Shown here piece after piece: positions 32,566-45,700 of a stretch of DNA of 64,000 nt (the stretch's first letter is position 1; each line of letters starts with the position of its first letter). The position numbers and the translations under genes are program-made. The DNA is from Platerodrilus igneus (Eukaryota; Arthropoda; Insecta; Coleoptera; Lycidae), in assembly GCA_036346225.1 (NCBI GenBank), contig JARFIW010001480.1, positions 12,617,001 through 12,681,000 of the forward strand, in the 5' to 3' direction. The notes beneath the pieces are model-generated. The model did not search any database and was not told the DNA's origin. It worked only from the letters and a program-made list of their open reading frames with translations.

Positions 32566-34060
32566 ATGCCCGATTCCTTTTCTAATACTGTTAGCTCCTC
32601 ACCTGAATATAAATTCTATATATTCCTGCCATCTAGCTAATTTCTCTACATTTTCTATAATGGCGTTACCTTCCGCATCCCTTATATTTTTGTTATATGG
32701 TTTTATATCTAAAATTCATTCTGATGAATTTGTATGACTTTGTCTAAATTTCCTATTTCCATCAAAGTTTGTACCTATATTGCACTTCTTTATCAATCCA
32801 TAAGTTGTATAACTTTCCTGCATTTGCGTAATAGCATTTCCCATTTATGACTTTGTATCTCTGTTATTCCCGTTTAGTTTAATTTACCTTTTATGTTTGT
32901 TTTGGTTCTATTAAATTCAGGATATCTTTTGTTATCCATGGTTTCTTATTGTTCTTTTGTACAGTACCCCAGAATATCACAGGATGCGCCATGTATAGGC
33001 TGGATTTAGTGTTATTCCTTTCTGTTTCTACTTCCTTAGCATCAGAAATTATTCCCGATATCTTTCAGCAATTCATTTGACTTTTAAATCTTTCATGGAT
33101 ATCTCTTAGTCTTTTAGCTGGTCTAAAGTCAAAGTACCTTCTTCCGTTTTTTTTTAGCATTTAAATATTAAGTGCGGCCCTCATAATTACGATGTTGTGG
33201 TTAGTGTCAATATCTGCATTCCGGGTGGTTTCTACAGTTTTTACTTGTTTTCTAATACCGTTGTCTAACAATAATGTAATCTATTTGAGGTCTTCCTATA
33301 TCTCCTGGCATCTTACACGTATTTCGTCTTCTAGCATAATGTTGAAATAATCTATTTGTGATGATTAAATTGTACTTATTGCAAAATTCTGATCAGCCTA
33401 GTTGAAGTCCTGTCGTTTCTCGAGCCTAAATACAAATAAACTACCGCTCTTTCTCTACCCTCACCTACCACGGCATTAAAATCCCCAATTATTAAATTTT
33501 CATGTCCATTTACGTATCTTAATATGTCTTCGATATCTTTGTAGATGGCTTCTACCTCTTTGTCACTGTAGCTAGAGGTGGGCATGTATACTCGTATTAT
33601 TACTGTGTTTACCGGTTTAGATTCTAATCTAACCATGAGTACTCTTTCGTTCTTTTGTAAATAATTATTACACAGTATCATATCTAATTCCGCATAACTA
33701 TCCCCACACCCAAATTTCATTCAAAATCTGCCCCTGAAATGAATATACAATGAAGTCTCCACTACCAAAATCCCGGCGCTGGCAAACACCGAACCTTCGC
33801 TGATCCTTACTATGTCTAGTAAGAATCTATTCATTTCGATTTTTAGATTCTCAAATAAGCTTACCTACTTGCTTCATACTTCTAACATTCCACGTTCCGA
33901 CTCGCAGAATGTTCCCGACTCACATTTTTAACCTTCAGTAGTCCTCCCATGAGATCCGAAATGGGGACTATTTTACACTCCGGAATCTACTAGTTACCGC
34001 TACAGACGAACAGCAGTCATCAACAATTTTAATAACAGTCTCACCCAGGGCGCTGTAGTA
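32566..34060 (-). pseudogene. RTE-like LINE endonuclease region, copy in D1
   Basis: Degraded minus-strand copy of the endonuclease and linker found at 37381-38720. The best open part, 33376-33720, shows VRLESKPVNTVIIRVYMP and the catalytic-type GDFNAVVGEG (preceded by IIG instead of ITG). Many one- and two-base indels relative to D2. Confidence 0.8.
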
Positions 34061-34259
34061 CATTGGCACATAATGTGGTGGTGTCCGTTGCCTTCCGCAT
34101 CGCGGAAATGTGTCTTAGACTAGCCATACCGACCCCTATGGTCTCTGCCAATCTACAGTACCGAAAAAGTCGCTGCCCTTTTCGGGGACCTGTGTTAGTA
34201 CTGGTTCTAACGACCCTACTACTTTGGTTGGAACCTGTAGTCTATGGATCTTGAGCTCA

Positions 34260-34454
34260 TTAGAACATCGCAATCCGATTTTGCACATGTTCTAGTAATT
34301 TAGAACTCGACAAAGTGCAGGTCCATGCGAACATGGAATACAATCTTATATGGTTTATAATGATACCTTTTAAAATTAGGCGAATTGTTTCTGTGGAAAG
34401 ACCACATTCGGTTGCAGCTTGCCGTGTAGATATTTGAGGATAAGCTTCAAACAA
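34260..34454 (-). pseudogene. Transposase helix-turn-helix fragment, copy in D1
   Basis: FEAYPQISTRQAATECG followed by STETIRLIL on the minus strand is the N-terminal DNA-binding domain typical of a mariner/IS630-type transposase. It lies at the 5' side of the LINE copy. No catalytic part is present. Confidence 0.6.
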
Positions 34455-34819
34455 AGCAAGTACTTGTTCAGTTCTACTAGTTCATACTTAATAACGTGGT
34501 AAGTCGTTTTCACCCAAATTTATTAAAGCTTCCCTTTTACGTAGTGAAGTCTCAAGCCTTGCAAATATTTTCGTACTTGGGAGATTTCTCTGTGGGTAGC
34601 GTTCTAAATTACAATCGCAACGCATTGGTAGCATTTATTTGGCATGAAAATACACTGTTGGCAAATCCACCTTGCTTCAGGTATTTGTAAAGTTGATTTT
34701 ACCGAATATCGTAATGATTGGCAGGGTTTAAAATTAGAACAAACACTAAAAGAGACATCTTGATTATAACTCATATCTCATTTAACTTGTCGTAAATTGT
34801 ATTTGGTGGATAGTATGAT

Positions 34820-36969
34820 GTGGAAAAATATAAACCATAGATAAGAAAGATACCTTACTATTAAAACAAGAAACTGAATTTTGGAAAAATGTTTTACAAG
34901 ACTTTTCAATGTTACTTTAACACTATCCCAGCGCATGCTGTCATTTCGAGGACATAGAGAAAGTTTTCTGATTCAAAAGACAGTTACAACGGTAATTTCT
35001 TAAGTTTAGTTCATTTAATTAGTAACTATGATCCTATATTACAAAAGTGCTTGAACGACCCAAAGGTTCAATTAAATATCTTTCCCAAAATTCAAAACGA
35101 TATTATTAATACTTTAAGCGCACACTTAAAAAATATTTTATTAAATAAAATTAGATCCGCTCCTTTTTCTCAATCATAATAGACACTACACAGGATATAA
35201 CTAAGATTGATCAATTAAGTAAAATTGTAAGATATATTGATTTTAAAAAGACAGCTTGGGAGAGGTAACCAAAATAGATATTTGTGAAACTTTTGTGGGT
35301 TTTACAAAAGTAGAGTCCCAATCTGCTGAAGGACTATGTAATACTATATTAAGCAATTTAACCAACATGCAATTAGATATAAATAAATGTAGAGGGCAGG
35401 GCTACGATGGAGCTAACGTTATGAGCGGTACGTATTCTGGCGTGCAAAAGAGAATTTTAAACATAGAGCCTGCAGCCTTATATATGCACTGTAGTGCCCA
35501 TAACTTAAATCTAGTCATAAATGATGCCGTTAAAGGTATAAAAGAAATAGAATCGTTTTTCTACTTTTAGAAAACATATATACATTTTTGCTAATAGTAT
35601 AGTAAGATGGAATTGGCTTTCTGTTTTTAAAGAAAATTTCACACAATTGAAACGCTTAAATCCGACACGTTGGGCGGATCGAGTAAAATCTTTAGCTGCC
35701 ATAAGAATTCGGTATAAAGATATAGTAATGTCTCTTAATAAAATTATTATGATATCAAAAAACAGGTGAACGAAATGACGCAAAGCAAATATTAACTAGC
35801 ATGGATAATTTTAATTTAATTTTTTAAGTGTTTTTAAGTCAAATTCTAGAAGAGCTTAACAAGCTCTCACAAACTGCTCAGAGTGAAAAGGCGAATATTA
35901 ATCAGATAACTCTCTTATTACAAAAACTTTAAAATTTTCAAGGAAACAAGAAATAACTATTCCAACATCAAGGAGGAAGCAGGGAAAGTTGCAGGGCAAT
36001 GGAATATTAAACCGGAATTTATAAAAAAGGCAACCAAAAATAAAAAGCATTACGATGAATTATCCAATGATTATCGATTTAATGATGAAGAATTTAAATT
36101 TAAAATAAATGTATTTTATCGCGTAATGGATATTATAATTTCACAGCTGTCGAATCGTTTTAAATCGCTTTTTCATGTAAACGAAAAGTTTAATTTCTTA
36201 GAACCTAATGTATTTTTGAATTTAACTGCAGACGATATTTTATCTAAGGCAAAACAATTGCAAAAGTTTACTACAAAAATTTAAATGATGCTATAGGTAT
36301 AGAATTTACTACACTCAAAAATAATAGACTTATTTGTGATGAATTAAAAATGTTAACGGTATCTTACAATTTTTAGAATATCTAGTACTTTCCAAATCTA
36401 CAGGTTCTAGCAGTTTTCCAAACACCATAACAGCCTTAATGTTATACCTAACTTTACCCGTTAGCGTTGCAAGTGCGGAGAGATCTTTCTCAAAATTAAA
36501 ATTATTAAAAATTATCTTAGGAACCGCACTTCACAAGATAGATTAGACGATTTATCCCTCTTAGCAGTAGAACATGACACTGCCAAAATATGAATATAGA
36601 GGATACAATAAACGCGTTTGCAGCAAAACATGCAAGAAAAACAAAATTTTGAATTTGATTTGGAATGTCTGCTAGCTCATAGGTTTTTACTGTATCAAAT
36701 TTTTAGGTGTAAATAATTTTGTGCGGCGTATAAATATGTAGATTTAATATTAATTAACTTATAAGTTTGAATTTATGTAATTTGGTTTTATAATTAATAA
36801 AGCACTTGATTAATATAGTATATGTATTTAATTCTATACTGCTTCCTTCTCTACATGTACTATAATTTAAAAATATGGCTAAATATAAGCCAGTAAAAGT
36901 AATACATTTTAAAGAGAGCCCACTTTAAAATTTTTGCGGGGGGGGCCAAAAATCGTAGTTACGCCACTG
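34820..36969 (+). pseudogene. hAT transposase (ZMYM1-like), broken, 5' end missing
   Basis: Starts abruptly inside the transposase at 34820. Recognisable blocks: LERPKGSIKYLS near 35050; IIIDTTQDITKIDQLS near 35190; GEVTKIDICETFVGFTKVES, then GQGYDGANVMSGTYSGVQ and MHCSAHNLNLVINDA in 35256-35570; and the hAT dimerisation motif (ASAERSFSKLKLLK) near 36470. Several stops and shifts. The 3' terminal inverted repeat is tagttacgccactg at 36956-36969, complement of the CAGTGGCGTAACTA end known from this hAT group. The following 8 bases cttgtaga are the target duplication, present as an empty site at 32157-32164. Confidence 0.85.
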
Positions 36970-37375
36970 CTTGTAGAATACTATTCCTCTTGATATTAGG
37001 CAGGCTCCGACCGTGCAACGTTTTCCTAAACTCTTGCAGGAACATCTTTTAAACTTTTAGGTGTAGAGGCAAGTGCATTTTCGTAAACTGATGCTCGATG
37101 AGTGTGTGCGTGGATTTGTATGTGTGAGAGAGAGTTGTGTGTACATGTGTGTGTGTTGTGTGTGCATGTGTGGGGTGTAGAATGCGTTCGTGTGAGGGTG
37201 TGTGCGTGTGTGTAGTGATTTTTTTTATTATTTATTATTTTTTACCTTATTCAAGAGTACAGCTGTATGCAAGTTAGGTGTAAGACAGGGTTTAATAGCC
37301 CTAATCGCTCTTGATGCAGTTTGTATCAATACTTTATATCTTATAATGTATATTTAGTTTAATAATAAAGACGTT

Positions 37376-38720
37376 TCAATTTTCAATGCCCGATTCCTTT
37401 TCTAATGCTGTTAGCTCCTCTCCTGAATATAAATTCCCTATATATTCCTGCCATCTAGCTAATTTCTCTACATTTTCTATAATGGCGTTACCTTCCGCAT
37501 CCCTTATATTTTTGTTATATGGTTTTATATCCCTAAAATTCATTCTGATTAATTTGTATGCTTTGTCTGTCTTTCCTATTTCCATCGTAGTTTGTACCTC
37601 TTTGCACTTTTTATCAATCCATTGTTCTTTAACTTTCCTGCATTTGCGAATAATTTCCCATTTTATGACTTTGTATCTCTGTTTTCCCGTTTTGTTTAAT
37701 TTACTTTTATTTTTGTTTTTCTTCTATTAAATTCAGGATATCTTTTGTTATCCATGGTTTCTTATTTTCTTTTTGTATATACCCCAGAATATCTCTGGGC
37801 GCCATGTATAGGCTGGATTTAGTGTTATTCCTTTCTGTTTCTACTTCCTTAGCATAAGAAATTTTCCCGATATCTTTCAGCAATTCATTTGACTTTTTTT
37901 TAAATCTTTCATGGATATCTTTATCTTTTAGCTTCGCAAAGTCAAAGTACCTTCTTCCGTTTTTTTTTTAGATTTTTAAATTTAAGTGCGGCCCTCATAA
38001 TTACGATGTTGTGGTTAGTGTCAATATCTGCTTCCGGGTGGTTTCTACAGTTTTTTACTTGTTTTCTAAACCGTTGTCTAACAATAATGTAATCTATTTG
38101 ATATCTTCCTATATCTCCTGGCATCTTACACGTATTTCGTCTTCTAGCATAATGTTGAAATAATGTGTTTGTGATGATTAAATTGTTCTTGTTGCAAAAT
38201 TCTATCAGCCTATTTCCCCTGTCGTTTCTCGTGCCTAAACCAAATAAACCTACTACCGCTCTTTCTCTACCCTCACCTACCACGGCATTAAAATCCCCCG
38301 TAATTATTAAATTTTCATGTCCTTTTACGTATCTTAATATGTCTTCGATATCTTTGTAGATGGCTTCTACCTCTTTGTCACTGTAGCTAGAGGTGGGCAT
38401 GTATACTCGTATTATTACTGTGTTTACCGGTTTAGATTCTAATCTAACCATGAGTACTCTTTCGTTCTTTTGTAAGTAATTTTCTACACAGTATCATATC
38501 TGTTTCCGCATAACTATCCCCACACCCAAATTTCCCTCCTCTGCCCCTGTATGAATTACCCTGAAGTCTCCACTCCAAAAATCCCCCGCCTCTGGCCACC
38601 GAACTTCGCTGATCCTTACTATGTCTAGTAATAATCTATTCATTTCGATTTTTAGGTTCTCTAGCTTACCTACTTGCTTCATACTTCTAACATTCCACGT
38701 TCCGACTCGCAGAATGTTCC
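37376..38720 (-). pseudogene. RTE-like LINE endonuclease and linker, better copy in D2
   Basis: Minus-strand APE-type endonuclease. 38494-38682 holds the N-terminal part (RISEVRWPEAG). 37942-38451 (169 codons) holds VIIRVYMPTSSYSDKE, ITGDFNAVVGEG (catalytic Asp and Asn), RYQIDYIIVRQRF and DTNHNIVIMR, where Asn-His replaces the usual Ser-Asp-His. 37376-37585 is the linker before the RT (WQEYIGNLYSGEE). It is frameshifted between these parts. Endonucleases of this type nick target DNA to prime reverse transcription. The RT half is at 29345-30885, beyond the jockey insertion. Confidence 0.88.
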
Positions 38721-39082
38721 CGACTCACATTTTTAACCTTCCGAAGTAGTCCCCTCCCAGAGATCCGAATGGGGGACTATTTTAACTCCGGAATCTTTTA
38801 CCCCAGAGGATGCCATCATCATTAATAACAGTTTAAGTACGCTGTGTACTTGGCAGATAATGTGGTGGTGTCCCGTTGCCTTCCGCATCGCGGTAGTGTG
38901 TCTTAGACTGCCATACCGACCCCTATGGTCTCTGCCAATCTAAGTACCGAAAAAGTCGCTGCCCTTTTTCGGGGACCTGTGTTAGTCTGGTTCCCACTAA
39001 CGACCCTACTACTTTGGTTGGACCTGTAGTTTGGCTCTTTAGCTCATTAGAACACGCAATCCATTTCACCTGTTCTAGTAAT

Positions 39083-39271
39083 TTAGAACCTCGACAAAGT
39101 GCAGGTCCATGCGAAATGGAATATAATCTTATATGGTTTATAATGATACCTTTTTAAAATTAGGCGAATTGTTTCTGTGGAAATACCACATTCGGTTGCA
39201 GCTTGCCGTGTAGATATTTGAGGATAAGCTTCAAACAAAGCAAGTACTTGTTCTTCTACTAGTTCAGTCAC
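39083..39271 (-). pseudogene. Transposase helix-turn-helix fragment, copy in D2
   Basis: Better copy of the fragment at 34260-34454: EEQVLALFEAYPQISTRQAA, then CGISTETIRLILKRYHYKPY. This matches the second DNA-binding helix region of arthropod mariner/IS630-type transposases. Stops surround it. Confidence 0.65.
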
Positions 39272-39587
39272 TATACGTGGTTGTCGTTTTCACCCAAATT
39301 TATTAAAGCTTCCCCTTTTTCGTAGTGAAGTCTCAAGCCTTGCAAATATTTTCGTACTTGGGAGATTTCTCTGTGGGTAGCGTTCTGAATACAATCGCAA
39401 CGCATTGGTAGCATTTTTTTGGCATGAAAAATACACTTCTAGCAAATCCACCTTCTCGGTATTTGAAAAATTGATTTTAGAATATCGTAATAATAGTGTT
39501 TAAAATTAGAACAAACACTAAAAGTGACATCTGATTATAACTGATATTGTTTTATTGTCGTAAATTGTTTTGGTGGATAGTATGATT

Positions 39588-41336
39588 TTTGTAAAAGTAA
39601 AAACAACAAATGTCAAATATCTCCGTTATTTTTCATTATAGGCATACTTAATGATTAACTTTCATAAAGCCAAAGGTATTTTCTATCCAAAACTGTTATA
39701 GTATATAAGGGTTTTATTAAGAATTTCAAAGTTGGTTAAATTTCCGGCTAAACCGGAAGTGATAGAAAAAATGTGTTTAATTGCCTTAAATGACAATAAA
39801 ATCCACGGACACTTTCCCCATTTAACCTACTTTCTAACTCTAAAAATAAACGAATTAACAATGGTAGACACGTTAAATTTGGCATCCTTATATTACAGTT
39901 AATAAGATAAAATAATAAGTTAGACTTTCATGCAAAGCCCAAATGATCATGTCAAATCGAGCTAGTAATTTAAATATGGAAAATATAGTCTTGGACAGGA
40001 TATATATATTATAATATATATCTCGTCGTATATATGTCTGCTACGTTTCCTTAATATTTATCAGTATTTATATTTGGGCCTTTTCTTTGTTATTTTGATT
40101 TAATAAATGGATAAAAGTAAATTTTGTTGTGAACCAATAATATGCCACGGCTTATTGAAACTTATCTCAGGTTTTTAATGAATTTAAATAACTATAAACA
40201 AACAGTGTGGGTACAAAACTGTCTGCCTATATATTAACCACTGCCAGATACAGCCCCCTCTAGTTAATTTTTTATATACTTGCTCTAAAACTGGGTGTGA
40301 TCTTTACTACCATTTGTATTCAGAAAATAAACAAAGTTAGAATGCTTAACTTTTGATAAGATTTTTAGATTTCAATGAATAATACAGCTTTTTAAGTGTT
40401 ACAAATATAAGAACTAAGTTGTTTTATACCTGTAATTCCATTGAAGTCCGTCTGCGTTTACAATAATGGACCTAGGACTGCAAATAGACCACCAAACTTT
40501 GGAAGTGCACTATTACCTGTTAAATTTTAAGTTTTAATATTTTGTATTTAAAATTTCACGCTTTAATTTTAGACTTTAGAAATACTAAAAGGATATTATA
40601 ATGAAAAATGATACTCAGAATCGGCTATCTAATTTAGGACTCGTTCAAACTATCACTGCGGGAACACAGCTCAGAATAATGGAATCTTCTGGACTCTTTT
40701 TTTTATTTATTTCTTATCACCTAGGAGATCTCTTAAAACAATCTTCATTTGCCTACTACATATAAAGTTATTACAATTACACTCCTTGATCAATTATTTA
40801 CAAACATCTCTAATTACTCTTTCAAAACCTTTCATTTGGATCACTTGGTCCTATTTTCCATTTACTTATAATTATTTTCTAATAATACTAATGAATTGTG
40901 TTTCAAATATTATGGTACCTAATTTATATAGTAAACATACATATAGTGAACATACATTAAACAAACATTAATTTTACATCCTATAACTACTTATTTCTAC
41001 TAAAACATGCTAAATGACTTATTTTTTAGATCTTGTGGTATGTCTTACTTTTACAAACAGTAGTGTCCATTCAAACAGTGAACATAAACATTTTATACAA
41101 TCCACAGAAGCTTCCTCAAATGGAATTACGTTTGATTTTTATAAATTAAATTAAATAAACACCTATTTGAAATCTCAAAAAGCTCTATCACACTGAAATA
41201 GCATTCGATATTAGTTCAGTAATTAATTTTGTACGATCTTATTTATCATTAGTTTTAAATTGGATATTTTATAAATATGAGTAGTAAATAAGTGCGTCTA
41301 ACCTTGGATATTATATAGAACATTACATAACATCAC

Positions 41337-41339
<3 letters not shown>
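39588..41339. other. No recognised gene; half MITE at 39891-39985
   Basis: AT-rich sequence. 39891-39985 is one arm of the hairpin MITE of 18695-18865 (aagcccaaatgatcatg...tcgagctagtaatt). Open frame 40786-40971 looks like chance. Confidence 0.5.

Positions 41340-41372
<33 letters not shown>
41340..41372. repeat. (TA)n microsatellite
   Basis: About 16 TA units just outside the left inverted repeat of the Penelope-like element. Confidence 0.95.
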
Positions 41373-41376
<4 letters not shown>

Positions 41377-41417
41377 TCTGAGTGTTTAACGACCTTGCTT
41401 TATATATTTATAAATAA

Positions 41418-41799
41418 ACTATTGTTTGTGGGTTTCAGGTCAGCTGGCAAGTTCAGTACTACTCTTTTTTATAGCCTAAATTTTCGAATTTATTTTAATT
41501 CTTGATCACAGGCACTACAAATGATAAATTTTAAAAAACTGGTACAGTTTGCTTTTAAAGTTACATACTAAATCGAGGTTTATATAAATAATTAGCAACA
41601 ATGTAAAAAATAACAGGAACTATAACTTAACATAACTAAAAATAATATAAAATGTATAATTTAATAAAATGACACCATTTCAATCAAATTTGTCACATTG
41701 TTCTTTTATTTTTGTGTGTGACGGTATGGCAAAATTGAATGCATGCATGTATGTATGCATGTAACGTTTTTTATGAATTAAGTGGGTTTTAATCTGAGT

Positions 41800-41867
<68 letters not shown>

Positions 41868-41931
41868 ATGTAATCTTTTTTTATATTATATAAATATTTT
41901 ATTTTTATGGTGTATGTTTATAACATCTCAC
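41418..41931. repeat. Left inverted repeat of the Penelope-like element
   Basis: Pairs with 43051-43565 in inverted orientation over about 514 bases with few changes. Contains a (GT)n tract at 41805-41868. Confidence 0.92.
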
Positions 41932-41953
41932 ATAGGCTTATTATGGCCTTATT

Positions 41954-42586
41954 ATGGCAGAAATAATAATGAATTCTTTATTAAATAATGTTTTACCTTT
42001 ACTTTCTTTCAATGTACCCTTTATTAAAAAGTTTGTTGATGACATCATTACATGTGTTCCTTATGATAAAATTAACGAAACTCTTATTAAATTTAACAGT
42101 TATAATACAAAAATACAATTTACTGTAGAAACTGAAAAAAATAGATCAGTTCCATTTTTAGATACCCTACTAATTAGAGATGATACAAATAAAATAATTC
42201 TGGACTGGTATCAAAAACCTATAAATTCGAATAGATATATAAACTATCATTCATACCATTCATACAAAATTAAAATAAACTTCATTTTAGAATTAAAACA
42301 ACGAATTAAAAGAATTTCACATACATCATTATACAATAAAAACATAAACAAACTTTCAAAAATTTTAAAAGAAAATAATTATCCATTAAATCTTATTCAA
42401 CAACTTTTATATAATAGCGTCAACAGTAATACCAACCATAAACTATATAACATAAAAACAAACAACAACCAAATCAATAATACCACCAATGATGAAAACA
42501 TAAATTTACAAAACCAAATAATTTACAGATCACTTCCTTTCATTAAAAATTTAACAACAAAACTAACCACAATATTTAAAATGTAA
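41954..42586 (+). pseudogene. Penelope-like element: end of reverse transcriptase
   Basis: 210 open codons beginning just before the RT catalytic motif, FVDDIITC near residue 27 (usual form Tyr-Val-Asp-Asp). It then shows the conserved block of these elements (IQFTVETEKNRSVPFLDTLL, then WYQKPINSNRYINYHS) and continues to a lysine- and asparagine-rich linker. The N-terminal two-thirds of the RT are absent. The GIY-YIG endonuclease follows in another frame at about 42600-42900. The whole sits between long inverted repeats, a known habit of Penelope copies. Confidence 0.85.
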
Positions 42587-42597
42587 AATTCAAAATT

Positions 42598-42970
42598 GCC
42601 AAACGAAATATATTCACCTTAAATAAACTACATTCCAAATTAAAAGACAAAACACCTAAACTACAACAAAGAAACTTAATTTACCAAATTAACTGTACCA
42701 ATTGTAACCAAATCTATATTGGTCAAACTTCCCAACACTTAAAACAAAGAATAATTCAACATAAAAGCGATGTTAAACGAAAACCGAATGCATGTGCTTT
42801 AACTACACATATTTTAGAAAATAATCATGTAATGGACTTTCAAAACCCAAAATTATTCAAATTCAAAATCAGAATCCAAACGACTATTTTTAGAAATGTG
42901 TTATATTTATCAAAATTCTTGTACAATGGACAAAAAGACGGACATAAACAACTTAAGCTCTATATATACC
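42598..42970 (+). pseudogene. Penelope-like element: GIY-YIG endonuclease
   Basis: A frame about 12 bases after the RT stop reads LIYQINCTNCNQIYIGQTSQ and then LKQRIIQHKSD, the Cys-containing GIY-YIG region (here Ile-Tyr...Ile-Gly), followed by ALTTHILENNHVMDF. A frameshift separates it from the RT. Such domains nick DNA during integration. Confidence 0.8.
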
Positions 42971-43050
42971 TATTTATTAAATTTTAAAAATTAGATACTT
43001 GAAACAAGATACTACGTATTGGATCAAAGTACTTGATTGTTGTTATTACA

Positions 43051-43110
43051 GTGAGATGTTATAAACATACACCATAAAAATAAAATATTTATATAATATA
43101 AAAAAAGATT

Positions 43111-43184
<74 letters not shown>

Positions 43185-43565
43185 ACTCAGATTAAAACCC
43201 ACTTAATTCATAAAAAACGGTACATGCATACATACATGCATGCATTCAATTTTGCCATACCGTCATACACAAAAATAAAAGAACAATGTGACAAATTTGA
43301 TTGAAATGGTGTCATTTTATTAAATTATACATATTATATTATTTTTAGTTATGTTAAGTTATAGTTCCTGTTATTTTTTACATTGTTGCTAATTATTTAT
43401 ATAAACCTCGATTTAGTAGGTAACTTTAAAAGCAAACTGTACCAGTTTTTTAAAATTTATCATTTGTAGTGCCTGTGATCAAGAATTAAAATAAATTCGA
43501 AAATTTAGGCTATAAAAAAGAGTAGTACTGAACTTGCCAGCTGACCTGAAACCCACTACCAATAA
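43051..43565. repeat. Right inverted repeat of the Penelope-like element
   Basis: Reverse complement of 41418-41931; contains a (CA)n tract at 43115-43179. A (TA)n(TG)n tract at 43572-43632 lies just outside. Confidence 0.92.
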
Positions 43566-43566
43566 T

Positions 43567-43635
<69 letters not shown>

Positions 43636-43639
43636 AAAC

Positions 43640-45700
43640 GTAACAGTTTTAGGTCTCATTAAATAACATCTGTTTGTTATAATGAACTTACAAAGCGTAT
43701 AAACCGTTTGATATAAACAACATACTGATATAGGGGTGGAAAAAGTAATTAGCAATGCATATAATTCATAGTAATAATTATATTATGACTTAGTTTTGTT
43801 AAAATAATCTTAACACGATTGATATATTATAAATAAATATTAGATTATGTAAAATATAAACAACTAAATATCATATTTTTAGCAAATACAAATCGTTAAG
43901 TTAAAATTGAATTTAAGCTTCACTGCTCTTGGTAAATAAACCTAAATTGACATTTTATTTTATAGAGGGCTTTATTAAACATGCACGTCGAAGTTATGTA
44001 TACATTCCACTCAAAGAAATGAGGTAAATTTGATACGGTATGTCAACGATTGTGCCATCATAATGTTAACATAACTTGGTAATTATAACGAGGGCTTTTG
44101 GGGTTGTGTTCTCTCTCGAGCGTTGGCGGTTGAAACACAGCGGACTCCGGGGGTGCAAAATCTAACTCTGCCAACGACAGCGGTAATTATTCCAATTGTA
44201 GCGGGTACGCATGATTTGATTTGGTTAATTTGAATGCACCCTTGAGATAAAAAGGGGTCGAGAAGCACCTCAATATGTCAAAATTTCAACTGAAATTACA
44301 CGAAAATAACTTTAATAAATGTGAATTCCGGGCTTTATATTAAAAGGTTTTTACGTTCTGTATTCTGGAAAAATCCTTGTAAAAGAACCTTGATGCTAAA
44401 CTATTTAGTATTTAGAGGATTCTTTTTAGTTAAGAGTTTAGACAAGAATGCAATCTACTTGTATGTCCGTCAAATGCCTCTCTAGTTGTTAACTTTCTAC
44501 ATTAAGCAATACAATTTTAACAAATCTGACAATTTAGAACCACAACTCAATATTCTGTATAGAACGATTAATTCATAAGAGAAAATACATAATGAAATAG
44601 AACATATCCATGAGTGACTGATATCAGTGCGAAATGTTGATCCCAAAAAAGAAATAGAATGTTCCAATTTTTTGGTGATCGTGGCCTAGCTTGTGCTTTA
44701 TTTAAAAAAAAATACTAGAGTTGTTGTTAGCTGAATTGTTTTACAAGACGAAAAAAAATGCAGGTCGTCGCATCCTTAAAATTGAAAAAAAATACAGTAC
44801 TACTCTTAAAGGTCAGTGTAGGAACCGTCAAGGAAGTATGAAACGTCCCCAAAAGCCAAAGCTCCAAGGCGGTACCAAAATGGTCTGCACATAGCATTAA
44901 TGTTCAAAACTATTGAAGTACCATTGTAGCGAAATCGAAAAGAAAAATATTACATAACAACATACTTTTAAAGTCATCAATTGCGCCTCACAACTACATT
45001 GTTTATCATCCCTTAGGATCCACCAGAAACTACTGGGACCAAATAGAAAAATAATTACTTTAAGAGAATACCAGACTATGCGGTAAGGGCGGAACGTTTA
45101 CTAAAAGTGCTATCAAACATTATTAATTTTAACACACGTTAGTAAAAAGTTGTCAGTGGAAATCAGACCCGAGCGGTTGTAGGCGAGAGGCTATTTTTTA
45201 GAGCAAACGAGATGGAGGACGTCAAATAAATTTGTTTGCCGTTTTTTTTTACGTACGATAGGACTGAATTTTAGCGATTGCCATTGGTGCATGGATGACC
45301 CAAGTTTACGCAAGTAAATAATACCTGTATATTTGTGGTGGTTGTTTAAATTACATCTTAACAATTGACATTTTGACATTTTGTATTGCTTCTGCATATT
45401 TTCGTTTTTGTTATTTACTGTATTTTGTTATTAGCTTGCGATTGAAATATCATTCGGTCTTATTAATTAATTTGTGTTGATTTTGTATTTATTATCAAAA
45501 CAGTTCTTGTGAGGGCTTTAACTTAGTGTCTTCATTTATAAAGTAAGCATTTCTTATTAAAGGTACGCATGTAATGCTTACAATGATTATTTTTAGGTTT
45601 TAAATACATAACTATGTATTACTAATCCATCAAAAATCTGAAGGGTAAGCATGTGATGAGTGGGCAAAAACTAATTGACTATAATGTATATTTGACAAAT
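43640..45700. other. No recognised features
   Basis: AT-rich sequence with scattered short open frames and no identifiable motif. Confidence 0.5.

Larger units (their letters stand above)
32157..34819. repeat. Direct duplication, copy D1 (empty hAT site)
   Basis: Matches 36970-39587 throughout, including the unique jockey/RTE-LINE junction, so it is one duplicated segment and not independent insertions. Starts at the cttgtaga (32157-32164) that serves as hAT target in the other copy and ends at ggatagtatgat. D1 differs from D2 mainly by small indels. Confidence 0.88.
36970..39587. repeat. Direct duplication, copy D2 (after hAT)
   Basis: Second copy of the 2.6-kb segment. It begins exactly at the base after the hAT end and includes about 400 bases of jockey 3' sequence, the LINE endonuclease and the helix-turn-helix fragment. 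Confidence 0.88.

Noticed and set aside
43510..43755. ORF with Thr-His and Ile-Tyr runs
   Set aside because: Translation of the (TG)n(TA)n microsatellite.
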